The notes under the pieces are model-generated. The model was not told where the DNA came from and searched no databases. It saw only the letters and a program-made list of their open reading frames with translations. From positions 1 to 41,060 of the forward strand of contig JAGSHI010000018.1 of NCBI GenBank assembly GCA_023954635.1: a DNA stretch of 41,060 nucleotides, written 5' to 3'. Of the stretch, positions 33,379 to 41,060 are shown one piece after another. Positions within the stretch are counted from its first letter, which is position 1, and the number at the start of each line of letters is the position of its first letter. The DNA comes from Bacteriovoracaceae bacterium. Lineage in GTDB: Bacteria; Bdellovibrionota; Bacteriovoracia; Bacteriovoracales; Bacteriovoracaceae. A program made the position numbers and the translations under genes.

Positions 33379-34791
33379 TTAGTCTAACTGTCTTAGCAAA
33401 TCTTCATAATCTTCTAGAAATTGATCATAAGGAGGAGTAAACCTCCACACACCAGTATTCTGTAGGCCAAGTCTTCTTGTTAAAAGGTCGTCTTTGGTTC
33501 GAACATGCTCTTCTCTAATTATTTTTTCTACACGCTCTCTGCCGAGCTCTTTTCTTCTTTCTTTAAATGAGGATACATTTGAACGTTTCCTTAAGGCTTT
33601 TTGTGTAAGAGAGCTGTTATAGTTTTTGTTTAACGATTGGCAAATGTTCCTCGAGATCTCTTGGCCCATAACTCTGAAGGTCGTGTATTTTCCACCTAGG
33701 ATGACATGGAGGTTATGATAGGGTTGATAAACTTTATGAACTCTACTGGTTTTCCCTCTATCGCCTGATGTATCGTCTTTTACGAGAGGTCTAATTCCAG
33801 CAAAAGTAGAGATGATATCTTCTCTTTCAAATTGCGCATTTGGGAAATAGTTATTTAAATTTAAAAGTAGGTAGTCAATTTCTTCTTCAGAGATCTTAAT
33901 GTCAAAAAAACTTCCTTCTTCAATAACCTCAGTCGTACCTACTAAAATAGCACCTTCATGTGGAATAACAAAAATAACTCGTCCATTTTTATCATTAAGT
34001 ACCATTGGGTGTTCTAGTTTAATTTTACTTTTCTTAAGCCAGAGATGACTCCCCTTAGAAGGAAGTAGGCGAGGTGTCCAAGGAATATTTCCAAGGTTTT
34101 CCATGAGCTTATCTGTAAATGGACCTGTCGCAAAAACAGTTTGAGAAGCTGTAACTGTTTTTTCTTCTCCAGTAAGTTCGTCTTTTAATTCTAGGATATT
34201 AATAGAATCTTTGTTTTCAAAAGATGTCATCGTCACGTAATTTAGAGCATGGCATTTCTTCTCAATCAGACCGTCATAAATTACTTCAAGTGTAATCTTA
34301 ACATCATCCATAACGGCATCATAATAAACACCTGCACCGGACAGTCCATTCGATTTAAGTCCTGGAATTGCTTTTAGAGTTTTTTCACGACCTAAAATTT
34401 TATGTGGAGAGTTTTTAAAACTCGATAAAAAATCATAAAGCCAAAGACCAATACCCACCATCCAAAGCGGTCTTGCTGATTCTTTGAAAATAGGCAAATA
34501 GAATGCATCTTCATAACATAAGTGTGGTGCTCGTTTAATCCAAAAGTTCTTTTCATGCAAGGCCTCCCAGATGAGAGCAAAATCAAGATTTTCTAAATAG
34601 CGAATACCACCATGAAGCATCTTTGAAGAACTTTGAGAAGTCTGACTGGAAAAGTCTTTAGAGTCGACAAGTAAAACTTTTAGTCCATGAAGGGCCAAAT
34701 CTCTAAATATCCCAGCACCTGTAATTCCAGCTCCGACTATTACGACATCATAGTGGTCATTTGCCTTAGAGAGAGGAGAGTCAGATTTCAA
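33379..34791 (-). CDS. glpD: FAD-dependent glycerol-3-phosphate dehydrogenase
   Basis: It oxidises glycerol 3-phosphate to dihydroxyacetone phosphate at the inner membrane, feeding electrons to quinones. FAD binding is DVVIVGAGITGAGIFRDLAL near the N-terminus, followed by SSKMLHGGIRYLE, a GlpD signature; later GGKYTTFRVMGQEI matches the family. The frame can be opened at a TTG at 34824, but a strong GGAGG at 34800-34804 is 8 bases from another TTG at 34791, giving MKSDSPLSKANDHYDVVIVGAG, so I use that. This start overlaps the preceding gene by 11 bases, implying coupling. At 470 residues it lacks a long C-terminal extension, which is common among short GlpD forms. Confidence 0.9.
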   Translation of the reverse strand: MKSDSPLSKANDHYDVVIVGAGITGAGIFRDLALHGLKVLLVDSKDFSSQTSQSSSKMLHGGIRYLENLDFALIWEALHEKNFWIKRAPHLCYEDAFYLPIFKESARPLWMVGIGLWLYDFLSSFKNSPHKILGREKTLKAIPGLKSNGLSGAGVYYDAVMDDVKITLEVIYDGLIEKKCHALNYVTMTSFENKDSINILELKDELTGEEKTVTASQTVFATGPFTDKLMENLGNIPWTPRLLPSKGSHLWLKKSKIKLEHPMVLNDKNGRVIFVIPHEGAILVGTTEVIEEGSFFDIKISEEEIDYLLLNLNNYFPNAQFEREDIISTFAGIRPLVKDDTSGDRGKTSRVHKVYQPYHNLHVILGGKYTTFRVMGQEISRNICQSLNKNYNSSLTQKALRKRSNVSSFKERRKELGRERVEKIIREEHVRTKDDLLTRRLGLQNTGVWRFTPPYDQFLEDYEDLLRQLD

Positions 34792-36370
34792 GTCCGACAC
34801 CTCCAGAGTCTGAAACCCAAACAATATTACCAGTTGCTGTTATTTTGTATTTAACGCCTGGGTTTTCTGAATCTCTGATTACTAGCGGAGTTAGTTGAAA
34901 ATTAATTCCAATCACAGCATTGCCACCAGACTTTAAACATTGACTCTTTAAACCGTCGGCGAGCTCTTGGTAAATTTCATCGAGGCCTAAGGAAATATCT
35001 GCAAGTAATTCACCTTCATTTTTCTCAAAATAACTAAACTCTTTTCTTTCTTTTGGTTTTTCTTCGTCAGTATCGTCAGGTAGGTTTGAGTGCTGAAGTA
35101 CTTCTAATTCCGATTCATCTATTACTCGATGTTCTGTCGCAATAGAGATATATTTCTTAATGATATAGTTTTCGAGCTGTGGTGTCGTGGCCATCAAAAT
35201 ATTTGACAGAGATACGGGTTTTTCAGAGAGATCCATAGTGTCTTTACGATTCTTTCGTAAAGTTTTTTTCGTAACGAGACCAACCTCTGACTTGTCATAT
35301 GTTTTTGATGGATGAAGTTCTTCACTTAAACCAACAAGTATTTCAATGTTGAATCTTCTCATCCTATGGGCCAAGTATATTGCTGAATATTCACTTATCT
35401 GGCTAATCAATACTGAACCATTGGCAAGGCCTTGCTCCATCGTTGCTTGATTACTGTCATTTACGAGACCATGCTCTCGTAGAATAATGAGAAGATCATC
35501 GGCATCTTCTTTATATTTAATATTCTTGAGAACTATTGAATATGGTGGATTTCCACCTGCTGCGACAACCCCATAAGAAATATTCTTTGCAAATTGTTTT
35601 ACATCTTCAAATGACTCTTTTGGTGTGGAGATATTTGTTTGAGGGGCAGGAGTTTCGATTATAGGCTCTGGTTCAGGTATTGGCTCAGGTTCCGGTTCCG
35701 GCTCAGAAAAATTTTGTTCTTCATCATCAGACATATCAAAAGAAGAACTTTCTTCTTCTGTGTCATCACTAAAACTGGCTTCTTTGGTGGCTTCACCAAA
35801 GCTAGTTTCTTCGGTGTCATCATCACCAAAGCTAGTTTCTTCGGTGTCATCATCACCAAAACTAGTTTCTTCGGTATCATCATCACCAAAGCTAGCTTCT
35901 TCGGTATCATCATCACCAAAGCTAGCTTCTTCGGTGTCTTCACCAAAGCTAGCTTCTTCGGTATGATCATCACCAAAACTGGCTTCTTCGGTGTCATCAT
36001 CACCAAAACTAGCTTCTTCGGTGTCTTCACCACCAAAACTAGCTTCTTCGGTGTCTTCACCACCAAAACTAGCTTCTTCGGTATCTTCACCACCAAAGCT
36101 AGCTTCTTCGGTATCTTCACCAAAGTTTGTTTCTTCTATTTCGTCAGTAGATTCTTCTGAATCAAAAGAGGCCTCTTCGAAAGTCGATTCTGCCTCTTCG
36201 GGATCGTCGTCAAGATCATCTATGCTAGACATTTCCTCGGGCGCAGGCATGGCCGGGTCATCATCATCGTCTTCAGAGCCTAAGAGAGCATCAGTTTCAG
36301 GGTCGTCCTGATGAATAAACTCTGAGAGATCTGTGATCTTCGTAAGATCTTTTTTTTCGTCATCTGACAT
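34781..36370 (-). CDS. Acidic repeat protein with YbjQ-like C-terminal domain
   Basis: The ATG at 36370 is preceded by AAGGAAA; a GTG at 36376 in frame is too close to it. Residues ~1-85 are very acidic, ~85-210 consist of ~13 copies of a ten-residue unit like TEEASFGDDD, and a Pro-Glu stretch (EPEPEPIPEPEPI) follows. The globular part has two pieces: ~260-345 (YSIVLKNIKYKEDADDLLII..., VLISQISEYSAIYLAHRM), resembling a small sensor-like domain, and the last ~70 residues with LADGLKSQCLKSGGNAVIGI and YKITATGNIVWV, which match the YbjQ/DUF74 fold. Predicted cytoplasmic. It follows secA by 52 bases and overlaps glpD. Function unknown; repeat number likely varies between strains. Confidence 0.72.
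   Translation of the reverse strand: MSDDEKKDLTKITDLSEFIHQDDPETDALLGSEDDDDDPAMPAPEEMSSIDDLDDDPEEAESTFEEASFDSEESTDEIEETNFGEDTEEASFGGEDTEEASFGGEDTEEASFGGEDTEEASFGDDDTEEASFGDDHTEEASFGEDTEEASFGDDDTEEASFGDDDTEETSFGDDDTEETSFGDDDTEETSFGEATKEASFSDDTEEESSSFDMSDDEEQNFSEPEPEPEPIPEPEPIIETPAPQTNISTPKESFEDVKQFAKNISYGVVAAGGNPPYSIVLKNIKYKEDADDLLIILREHGLVNDSNQATMEQGLANGSVLISQISEYSAIYLAHRMRRFNIEILVGLSEELHPSKTYDKSEVGLVTKKTLRKNRKDTMDLSEKPVSLSNILMATTPQLENYIIKKYISIATEHRVIDESELEVLQHSNLPDDTDEEKPKERKEFSYFEKNEGELLADISLGLDEIYQELADGLKSQCLKSGGNAVIGINFQLTPLVIRDSENPGVKYKITATGNIVWVSDSGGVGLEI
35761..36140 (-). repeat. Coding tandem repeat, ~13 units of mostly 30 bp
   Basis: Units encode DTEEASFGDD-like decapeptides with 27- and 30-base versions (GGED, DDD, ED endings) and Ala or Thr at position 5. 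They are nearly identical at DNA level, which suggests recent slippage or recombination. The repeat opens long spurious frames on both strands. Confidence 0.92.
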
Positions 36371-36384
36371 TAGCACTTTCCTTT

Positions 36385-36404
36385 CTTATTAATTTCTTAA
36401 TAAG
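36385..36404 (-). other. Perfect inverted repeat between secA and the acidic repeat gene
   Basis: On the minus strand CTTATTAA, GAAA, TTAATAAG forms an 8-pair stem with a four-base loop, ending one base before the AAGGAAA ribosome binding site of the acidic repeat gene. There is no T run, so it could be a translational control hairpin or processing site rather than a terminator. Confidence 0.4.
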
Positions 36405-36422
36405 TCCATGGAAATAATTTAA

Positions 36423-38978
36423 TCAAGCTCCGTGACAATGCTTAAACTTTTTAGTTGAACCACATGGGCACGGATCATTCCTTCCTACTTTATTGGTCGA
36501 ACGCTTAACTGGCTGTGCTTTACCTTCTGTTGCATTTTCCGCTTCTTCTTGAGCGCGTTTATGGGCCTCAATCTGGGCCTCAAGCATCTCTTGTTGTTTC
36601 TTTTTAAGTTCTTCAATCTCTTCTTGAGTATAAAGTTGAACACTGAAAACATTTTGTACAACTGTCTTTTTGACTTCAACTTTCATGTTTTCAAACAAAC
36701 TGAAACTTTCTCTTTTGTATTCTGTCATAGGATCTTTTTGAGCATAGGCCCTTAGATTGATCCCTTCTTTTAAATGGTCCATTGATAATAAATGGTCTTT
36801 CCAATATTGATCAAAAATTGAAAGTAAAATTTCTCTGATTGCATAAGTAACTTGTTCGTCTTCGTATTCAGAGAATTTTTTATTCATAAGCTCTGTAGAA
36901 ATAGTGGCAAAATACTTTTCGATTTCACCATCGTACTTCTGGAGGCATTCTGGAGCATTTATGTCGTAATCAGAATAGAAAGTGGTATTAAAACCTTTTT
37001 TCATATCATCCCATGGCCATGAATCGATTGGAACTTTTCGCTCTGGCCTATAGTTATCAACCAAATAAGCACTTACATCCTCAATCATCTCTTTGATGAA
37101 GCCTAGGTTGTCCTTATCATCGAGGATATCTCTTCTTAGTTTATATATGACACGTCTTTGTTCATTCATTACGTTATCGTATTCAAGAAGATGTTTTCTT
37201 ATTTCAAAATTATGCCCTTCAACTTTCTTTTGTGCCTTGGCAATGGCATTTGAAATCATTTTATGTTCGATTGGTTCATCGTCTTCCATCCCAAGAGTTT
37301 CCATAAACCCTGAAATTTTCTTTGATCCAAAAATTCTCATGAGATCATCTTCAAGAGAGAGAAAGAATTTTGAATGTCCAGGGTCTCCTTGACGCCCAGA
37401 TCGACCTCTAAGTTGGTTATCAATCCTTCTAGATTCGTGTCTTTCTGTACCTAGAATGAAAAGCCCACCAAGTTCCTTCGTTTCGTCGGTTAGCTTAATA
37501 TCGGTACCACGGCCGGCCATGTTTGTTGCAATCGTGATAGCACCTTTTTGACCAGCATTTTGAACAATAGAAGCTTCTCTCTCATGTTGTTTGGCATTGA
37601 GGACTTCATGAGGGACACCGTATTTTTTCAAATGACCCGAAATAATTTCCGAAGAATCAATAGAAATTGTACCAACAAGAACTGGTTGTCCTTTCTCATG
37701 TAATTCTTGAATTAAAAGTGAAGCCGCTTTATATTTTGCAGCTTTGTCTTTATAAATAACGTCAGCATCATCAATTCTTGCGATAGGTAAGTTAGTAGGG
37801 ACGACAACAACTTCTAGGCTATAGATTTTTCCGAATTCCTCGGCCTCTGTATCAGCAGTACCTGTCATACCTGAGAGTGAATTATAAAGTTTAAAATAAT
37901 TTTGAAATGTAATGGATGCAAGAGTCTGATTCTCTTTTTTGATTTGAACGCCTTCTTTGGCTTCAACTGCTTGGTGTAATCCATCAGACCAACGTGAACC
38001 GTCTTTAAGACGTCCTGTAAATTCATCAACAATAATGACTTGATCTTCTTTTACAACGTAATCCACATCTCTTTTGAATAGAGAATGAGCTTTAAGAGCT
38101 TGATTCAAGTGGTGAAGCATTTCAGAGTTTTGAACATTGAAGAGATTTTCAATTTTTAATAACTTTTGAATTTCTGTAATACCTTCATCAGTATAAATAG
38201 CAGATCTTGCTTTCTCGTCTATTGTGAAGTGTTTTTCAGGATTTAACTTTGGAATTAGAGCATTTGCTACACTATAAAGACCAGTATCTCCTTCTGATGG
38301 TCCAGAAATGAGAAGGGGAGTTCTAGCTTCGTCGATTAAAATAGAATCGACTTCATCGACAATACAGTAGTTATGATCTCTTTGAACATAATCTTCAAGA
38401 TCAAATTTCATATTATCTCTAAGATAATCAAAAGCGAACTCGTTGTTTGTTCCGTAGGTGATATCAGCTTTGTAAGCGGCATGTCTGTCTTCATCGCTCA
38501 TATCATTAACAATACAACCAACACTAAGGCCTAAAAAGTTATAAATCTGTCCCATCCACTCAGCATCCCTAGAGGCAAGGTAGTCGTTGACAGTAACAAG
38601 GTGAGCACCTTTTCCCGTTAGGCCATGTAAATATAGTGGAAGGGTAGCAGTAAGCGTCTTTCCTTCACCAGTTTTCATCTCTGCGATTTTGCCTTCAAAA
38701 AGAACTATCCCACCCAAAATTTGAACATCAAAATGTCTCATTTCAAGTGTTCTAATCGAGGCTTCTCTTACTGTGGCAAATGCTTCAGGAAGTATTTCGT
38801 TTAAAGTCGAACCATTATTAATTCTGTCTTTGAATTTTTCGGTTTGGGCCTTAAGCTCTTCATTTGAGAGCTCTTTCATTTTTGGTTCTAAGTCATTTAT
38901 TTGTTGGATCAATGGTCTTAATCTTTTGATATCTCTATCATGTTTTGTACCAAAGATGGCCCGTAACGGGTTAAACAT
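36423..38978 (-). CDS. secA: Preprotein translocase ATPase SecA
   Basis: The motor that drives unfolded proteins through SecYEG. Complete at 851 residues. Walker A is MKTGEGKT at 101-108, the DEAD-like box is [20 protein letters not shown], and the helicase C motifs [40 protein letters not shown] are intact. The C-terminal zinc and SecB-binding tail is present ([15 protein letters not shown]). AGGAG is 7 bases from the ATG. The gene is 15 bases after the M23 peptidase gene, so it is probably transcribed with it. Nothing is unusual in the protein itself. Confidence 0.98.
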   Translation of the reverse strand: MFNPLRAIFGTKHDRDIKRLRPLIQQINDLEPKMKELSNEELKAQTEKFKDRINNGSTLNEILPEAFATVREASIRTLEMRHFDVQILGGIVLFEGKIAEMKTGEGKTLTATLPLYLHGLTGKGAHLVTVNDYLASRDAEWMGQIYNFLGLSVGCIVNDMSDEDRHAAYKADITYGTNNEFAFDYLRDNMKFDLEDYVQRDHNYCIVDEVDSILIDEARTPLLISGPSEGDTGLYSVANALIPKLNPEKHFTIDEKARSAIYTDEGITEIQKLLKIENLFNVQNSEMLHHLNQALKAHSLFKRDVDYVVKEDQVIIVDEFTGRLKDGSRWSDGLHQAVEAKEGVQIKKENQTLASITFQNYFKLYNSLSGMTGTADTEAEEFGKIYSLEVVVVPTNLPIARIDDADVIYKDKAAKYKAASLLIQELHEKGQPVLVGTISIDSSEIISGHLKKYGVPHEVLNAKQHEREASIVQNAGQKGAITIATNMAGRGTDIKLTDETKELGGLFILGTERHESRRIDNQLRGRSGRQGDPGHSKFFLSLEDDLMRIFGSKKISGFMETLGMEDDEPIEHKMISNAIAKAQKKVEGHNFEIRKHLLEYDNVMNEQRRVIYKLRRDILDDKDNLGFIKEMIEDVSAYLVDNYRPERKVPIDSWPWDDMKKGFNTTFYSDYDINAPECLQKYDGEIEKYFATISTELMNKKFSEYEDEQVTYAIREILLSIFDQYWKDHLLSMDHLKEGINLRAYAQKDPMTEYKRESFSLFENMKVEVKKTVVQNVFSVQLYTQEEIEELKKKQQEMLEAQIEAHKRAQEEAENATEGKAQPVKRSTNKVGRNDPCPCGSTKKFKHCHGA

Positions 38979-38993
38979 ATTTTACTCCTAAGT

Positions 38994-40082
38994 CTAATCT
39001 AAAATGAAATATAATGGGTCTACAGGTGTACCGTTTACTCTCACTTCATAATGAAGGTGAGGTCCAGTTGAGTACCCTGTACTACCAATTGCGGCCAATA
39101 AATCGCCTCGTACAACTCTTTGTCCTTTGTGGGCATGTAGTCTACTCGCGTGTGCATAAATAGTTTCTACACCATAACCATGATCTATCTGAACAAAGTT
39201 TCCAAACCCAGGCTTTTTCCCTGAGTAAGTAACGACTCCATCTGCTGGAGCAATTATAGGCGTACCGCTTTTAGCGCCAACATCAAGTCCTTCATGCATT
39301 TTAACCCTATTAGAGTAGGGTGAATTTCTGGGACCATAATAACTTGTTATCCAACCTTTAGCAGGAAGAAGAGTTGGTGTTGATTTTAAAAAACTGTCTT
39401 TGTCTAAAAGGAATTGGTCTAGGCCATGAACTTTTAATTCTAATTCTTTTGTGAAGTTTTGAATTTCTGAATAGATAAAATCGAAACTAGCAAATTGTCC
39501 TGCTAGTAAAAAACTTTGTTTGGTTAGTAAGTCCCACTCTTTGGTGTAAGCATAACCCGTTTGAAGCCCGAAGTTTGTTGCAATCTTCTGCTCATATAGT
39601 TTTTTAAAATTATTATATTTATCATGGTTAGAAGGTTTTCTAATTCGGTTTTTAATTTCTTTAAACGGATCAATATTTTGTACTTGAGGTGGTCCACCAA
39701 TACCTTTCTTGGACTTTTTAGTTCCCTTGTCGTTTTCTTCATGGCCCTTTACGGCCTTAGTCATGTCGGCTTCTTCTAGACCTGTAATTATTCTAAGCTT
39801 CTTTTCGAAGTTGTGTATTCTTTCAATATCATCAGTTAAAGAATTTAACTTCATTTGAAATAATTGAATCTGTTCTTTTAATTGTCTGTTTTCAATTGAA
39901 AGGTGTTCGTTTTGATGGACCTGTCCAAGAATCTTTGTGTAGTCGTAAACTAGAATTCCAATGAGAAAAATGACAGCAACACTAAGGAAGACTAAAGAAT
40001 TAAAAATAATTCTTGGAATTCTTAAGGATTTAACACCTTTTTCTCTTTCTGGGACCACCATAATAGTGAAGTAACGGTCCAA
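38994..40082 (-). CDS. M23 (LytM-type) peptidoglycan endopeptidase, membrane anchored
   Basis: The start is a TTG at 40082, 7 bases after a GGAG; an ATG seven codons later lacks a site. The opening DRYFTIMVVPEREKGVKSLR is a conserved feature of this M23 group, which supports the TTG. Residues ~25-46 are a transmembrane helix, ~50-100 a coiled coil, and the LytM domain covers ~240-360. Zinc ligands are intact: His263 and Asp267 in HEGLD, His344 in HLH, with the catalytic His311 in YAHASRL. It should therefore cleave peptide cross-links in the periplasm, unlike the EnvC-type inactive members. A strong promoter lies just upstream and secA just downstream. Confidence 0.93.
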   Translation of the reverse strand: MDRYFTIMVVPEREKGVKSLRIPRIIFNSLVFLSVAVIFLIGILVYDYTKILGQVHQNEHLSIENRQLKEQIQLFQMKLNSLTDDIERIHNFEKKLRIITGLEEADMTKAVKGHEENDKGTKKSKKGIGGPPQVQNIDPFKEIKNRIRKPSNHDKYNNFKKLYEQKIATNFGLQTGYAYTKEWDLLTKQSFLLAGQFASFDFIYSEIQNFTKELELKVHGLDQFLLDKDSFLKSTPTLLPAKGWITSYYGPRNSPYSNRVKMHEGLDVGAKSGTPIIAPADGVVTYSGKKPGFGNFVQIDHGYGVETIYAHASRLHAHKGQRVVRGDLLAAIGSTGYSTGPHLHYEVRVNGTPVDPLYFILD

Positions 40083-40119
40083 TTTTGCTCTCCGTTAAAA
40101 TGAATAAATTCAATCTAAT

Positions 40120-40148
40120 ATTCTAAAATCACAAAGAAGTAATGGCAA
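40120..40148 (-). promoter_or_regulatory. Sigma-70-type promoter for the M23-secA unit
   Basis: On the minus strand TTGCCA (40148-40143) is followed after 17 bases by TAGAAT (40125-40120), 5/6 matches in both hexamers, 37 bases before the TTG start at 40082. Confidence 0.6.
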
Positions 40149-40168
40149 GGTTCACTGTGTATCGATTT

Positions 40169-40912
40169 TTACTGAGCAAGAACAAGAATGACACTAATAT
40201 TATCGTTACCACCATTACGATTGGCCTGGTCTATTAAATATTGTGCACATTGTTCAACATCGGACTGAGTTGCAGTACTTGGATTAGGTATAAATTTGTT
40301 TATAATGAATATGATATCTTCATCACTTACTTTTCCATGCAGGCCGTCAGAACAACCAAGAAAAACGTCATTCTTACTAACTTTATAAGTCCAAACATCA
40401 ACATCAACTTCATCATCGAAGCCTACTGTGCGGACGAGAACATTTTTTTGAGGATCTTTAGCAGCTTGCTCACGATCATAAATGCCCATATTTAATTTTT
40501 CTTGAACTAAGGAATGATCTTTACTTAATTGAAATAGTCGGTTTTTGTTAATGAGATAAGACCTCGAGTCACCAACATTTGTAAGGTAGAGATTCTGACC
40601 ACGAAAGTACATGGTCACAACAGTAGTCCCCATACCTTCTAACTTAGGATCTTCTTTACCTCTATTTAAAATGGCCTTGTTTGCACTTATTACTGATTGA
40701 GAAGAGGCCTGGATTGGATCCATATCGTAATTCTGGATTATAAATTCAGGCACATGTTTAACGGCCATTGCTGAAGCAATATCTCCACCGTTGTGCCCTC
40801 CCATCCCATCGGCCACAACAAAAATGTTCCTCTCAGGATTCAAGTAGATTGAATCTTGATTTGTTTTTCGTTTTCGACCAATGTCACATTTTCCAGCGCT
40901 GATGAGACCCAT
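40169..40912 (-). CDS. PP2C-family Ser/Thr protein phosphatase
   Basis: A 247-residue soluble metal-dependent phosphatase of the bacterial Stp/PrpC type that reverses Hanks-type kinase phosphorylation. Metal-binding motifs are intact: RKTNQDSIY, VADGMGGHNGGDIAS, TNVGDSRSYL, LGCSDGLHGKVSDE and the C-terminal NGGNDNISVIL. There is no regulatory or membrane domain. AGGA is 6 bases from the ATG and a TTGACA promoter lies upstream. The companion kinase is not in this window and could be just beyond the right edge or elsewhere. Confidence 0.95.
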   Translation of the reverse strand: MGLISAGKCDIGRKRKTNQDSIYLNPERNIFVVADGMGGHNGGDIASAMAVKHVPEFIIQNYDMDPIQASSQSVISANKAILNRGKEDPKLEGMGTTVVTMYFRGQNLYLTNVGDSRSYLINKNRLFQLSKDHSLVQEKLNMGIYDREQAAKDPQKNVLVRTVGFDDEVDVDVWTYKVSKNDVFLGCSDGLHGKVSDEDIIFIINKFIPNPSTATQSDVEQCAQYLIDQANRNGGNDNISVILVLAQ

Positions 40913-40935
40913 TATTTTCCTTTTGTTTCACATCT

Positions 40936-40964
40936 ATTTTCTGTTCACATGTAAATCATGTCAA
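40936..40964 (-). promoter_or_regulatory. Sigma-70-type promoter for the PP2C phosphatase gene
   Basis: On the minus strand a perfect TTGACA (40964-40959) is followed after 17 bases by GAAAAT (40941-40936, 4/6), 24 bases before the ATG at 40912. The remaining bases to the window end show no coding frame; they are probably the leader of a gene beyond the edge. Confidence 0.5.
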
Positions 40965-41060
40965 CACACTGAAAAAAGGTTTATCTTGATTTCTTTACTT
41001 GGTTATAGTGCAGAATCAATTTTTTGAAGGCTAAGCATCATTAAAAATCACCATATTAAC

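Noticed and set aside
35639-36160. Long open frames on both strands over the decapeptide repeats
   Set aside because: They arise because a repeat whose length is mostly a multiple of three without stops stays open in several frames; only the acidic frame continues into globular domains.

Overview
The window is AT-rich, densely packed bacterial chromosome with Shine-Dalgarno-led genes, several TTG/GTG starts and many exported or outer-membrane proteins, so a Gram-negative host. The mix of a complete-looking mevalonate segment, an L-shaped set of unusual secreted Cys-rich and low-complexity proteins, PilZ/AAA+ regulators and a cytosolic-type malate dehydrogenase suggests a member of the Bdellovibrionota, most likely a Bacteriovorax/Halobacteriovorax relative. 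That is an inference from gene content; there is no rRNA here to confirm it. I see no tRNA, rRNA, insertion sequence, phage or CRISPR array, and no gene-free stretch over 300 bases.

Layout. 1-3.7 kb: the start of a basic Asn/Ser/Arg-rich protein running off the left edge, malate dehydrogenase with a clear terminator, a tiny lipoprotein behind a sigma-54-like promoter, and a cyclic-nucleotide-binding protein with an SGNH-like membrane-anchored protein. 3.8-9 kb: a U32 (TrhP-like) Fe-S protein coupled to a cysteine-less U32 paralogue, an RlmL-like THUMP methyltransferase, a PAP2 membrane phosphatase and an RsmI-like methyltransferase. 9-14.4 kb: a tightly overlapped isoprenoid operon (type 2 IPP isomerase, class II HMG-CoA reductase, GYDIA-type GHMP kinase, diphosphomevalonate decarboxylase, mevalonate kinase), which lacks only HMG-CoA synthase and thiolase to run from acetyl-CoA to IPP/DMAPP. 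14.4-19.1 kb: a HAD-like exported protein, a crotonase-fold protein, and a LolA-like/FecR-barrel envelope pair.

19.2-22.7 kb holds two divergent proteins built like sigma-54 activators (PilZ-like, GAF-like, AAA+-like) but with broken ATPase motifs. 22.7-29.1 kb is one 2141-residue exported protein made mostly of about 21-22 six-cysteine repeats of about 70 residues, the most striking object in the window. 29.4-33.4 kb: thioredoxin reductase with a small conserved protein, and two tandem exported barrel-like proteins. 33.4-41 kb (minus strand): PP2C phosphatase, then M23 peptidase, SecA, an acidic repeat protein with a YbjQ-like C-terminus and glycerol-3-phosphate dehydrogenase, the last four apparently one transcription unit.

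All functional calls come from reading motifs and lengths; no database search was run. Promoter and hairpin calls are by eye.
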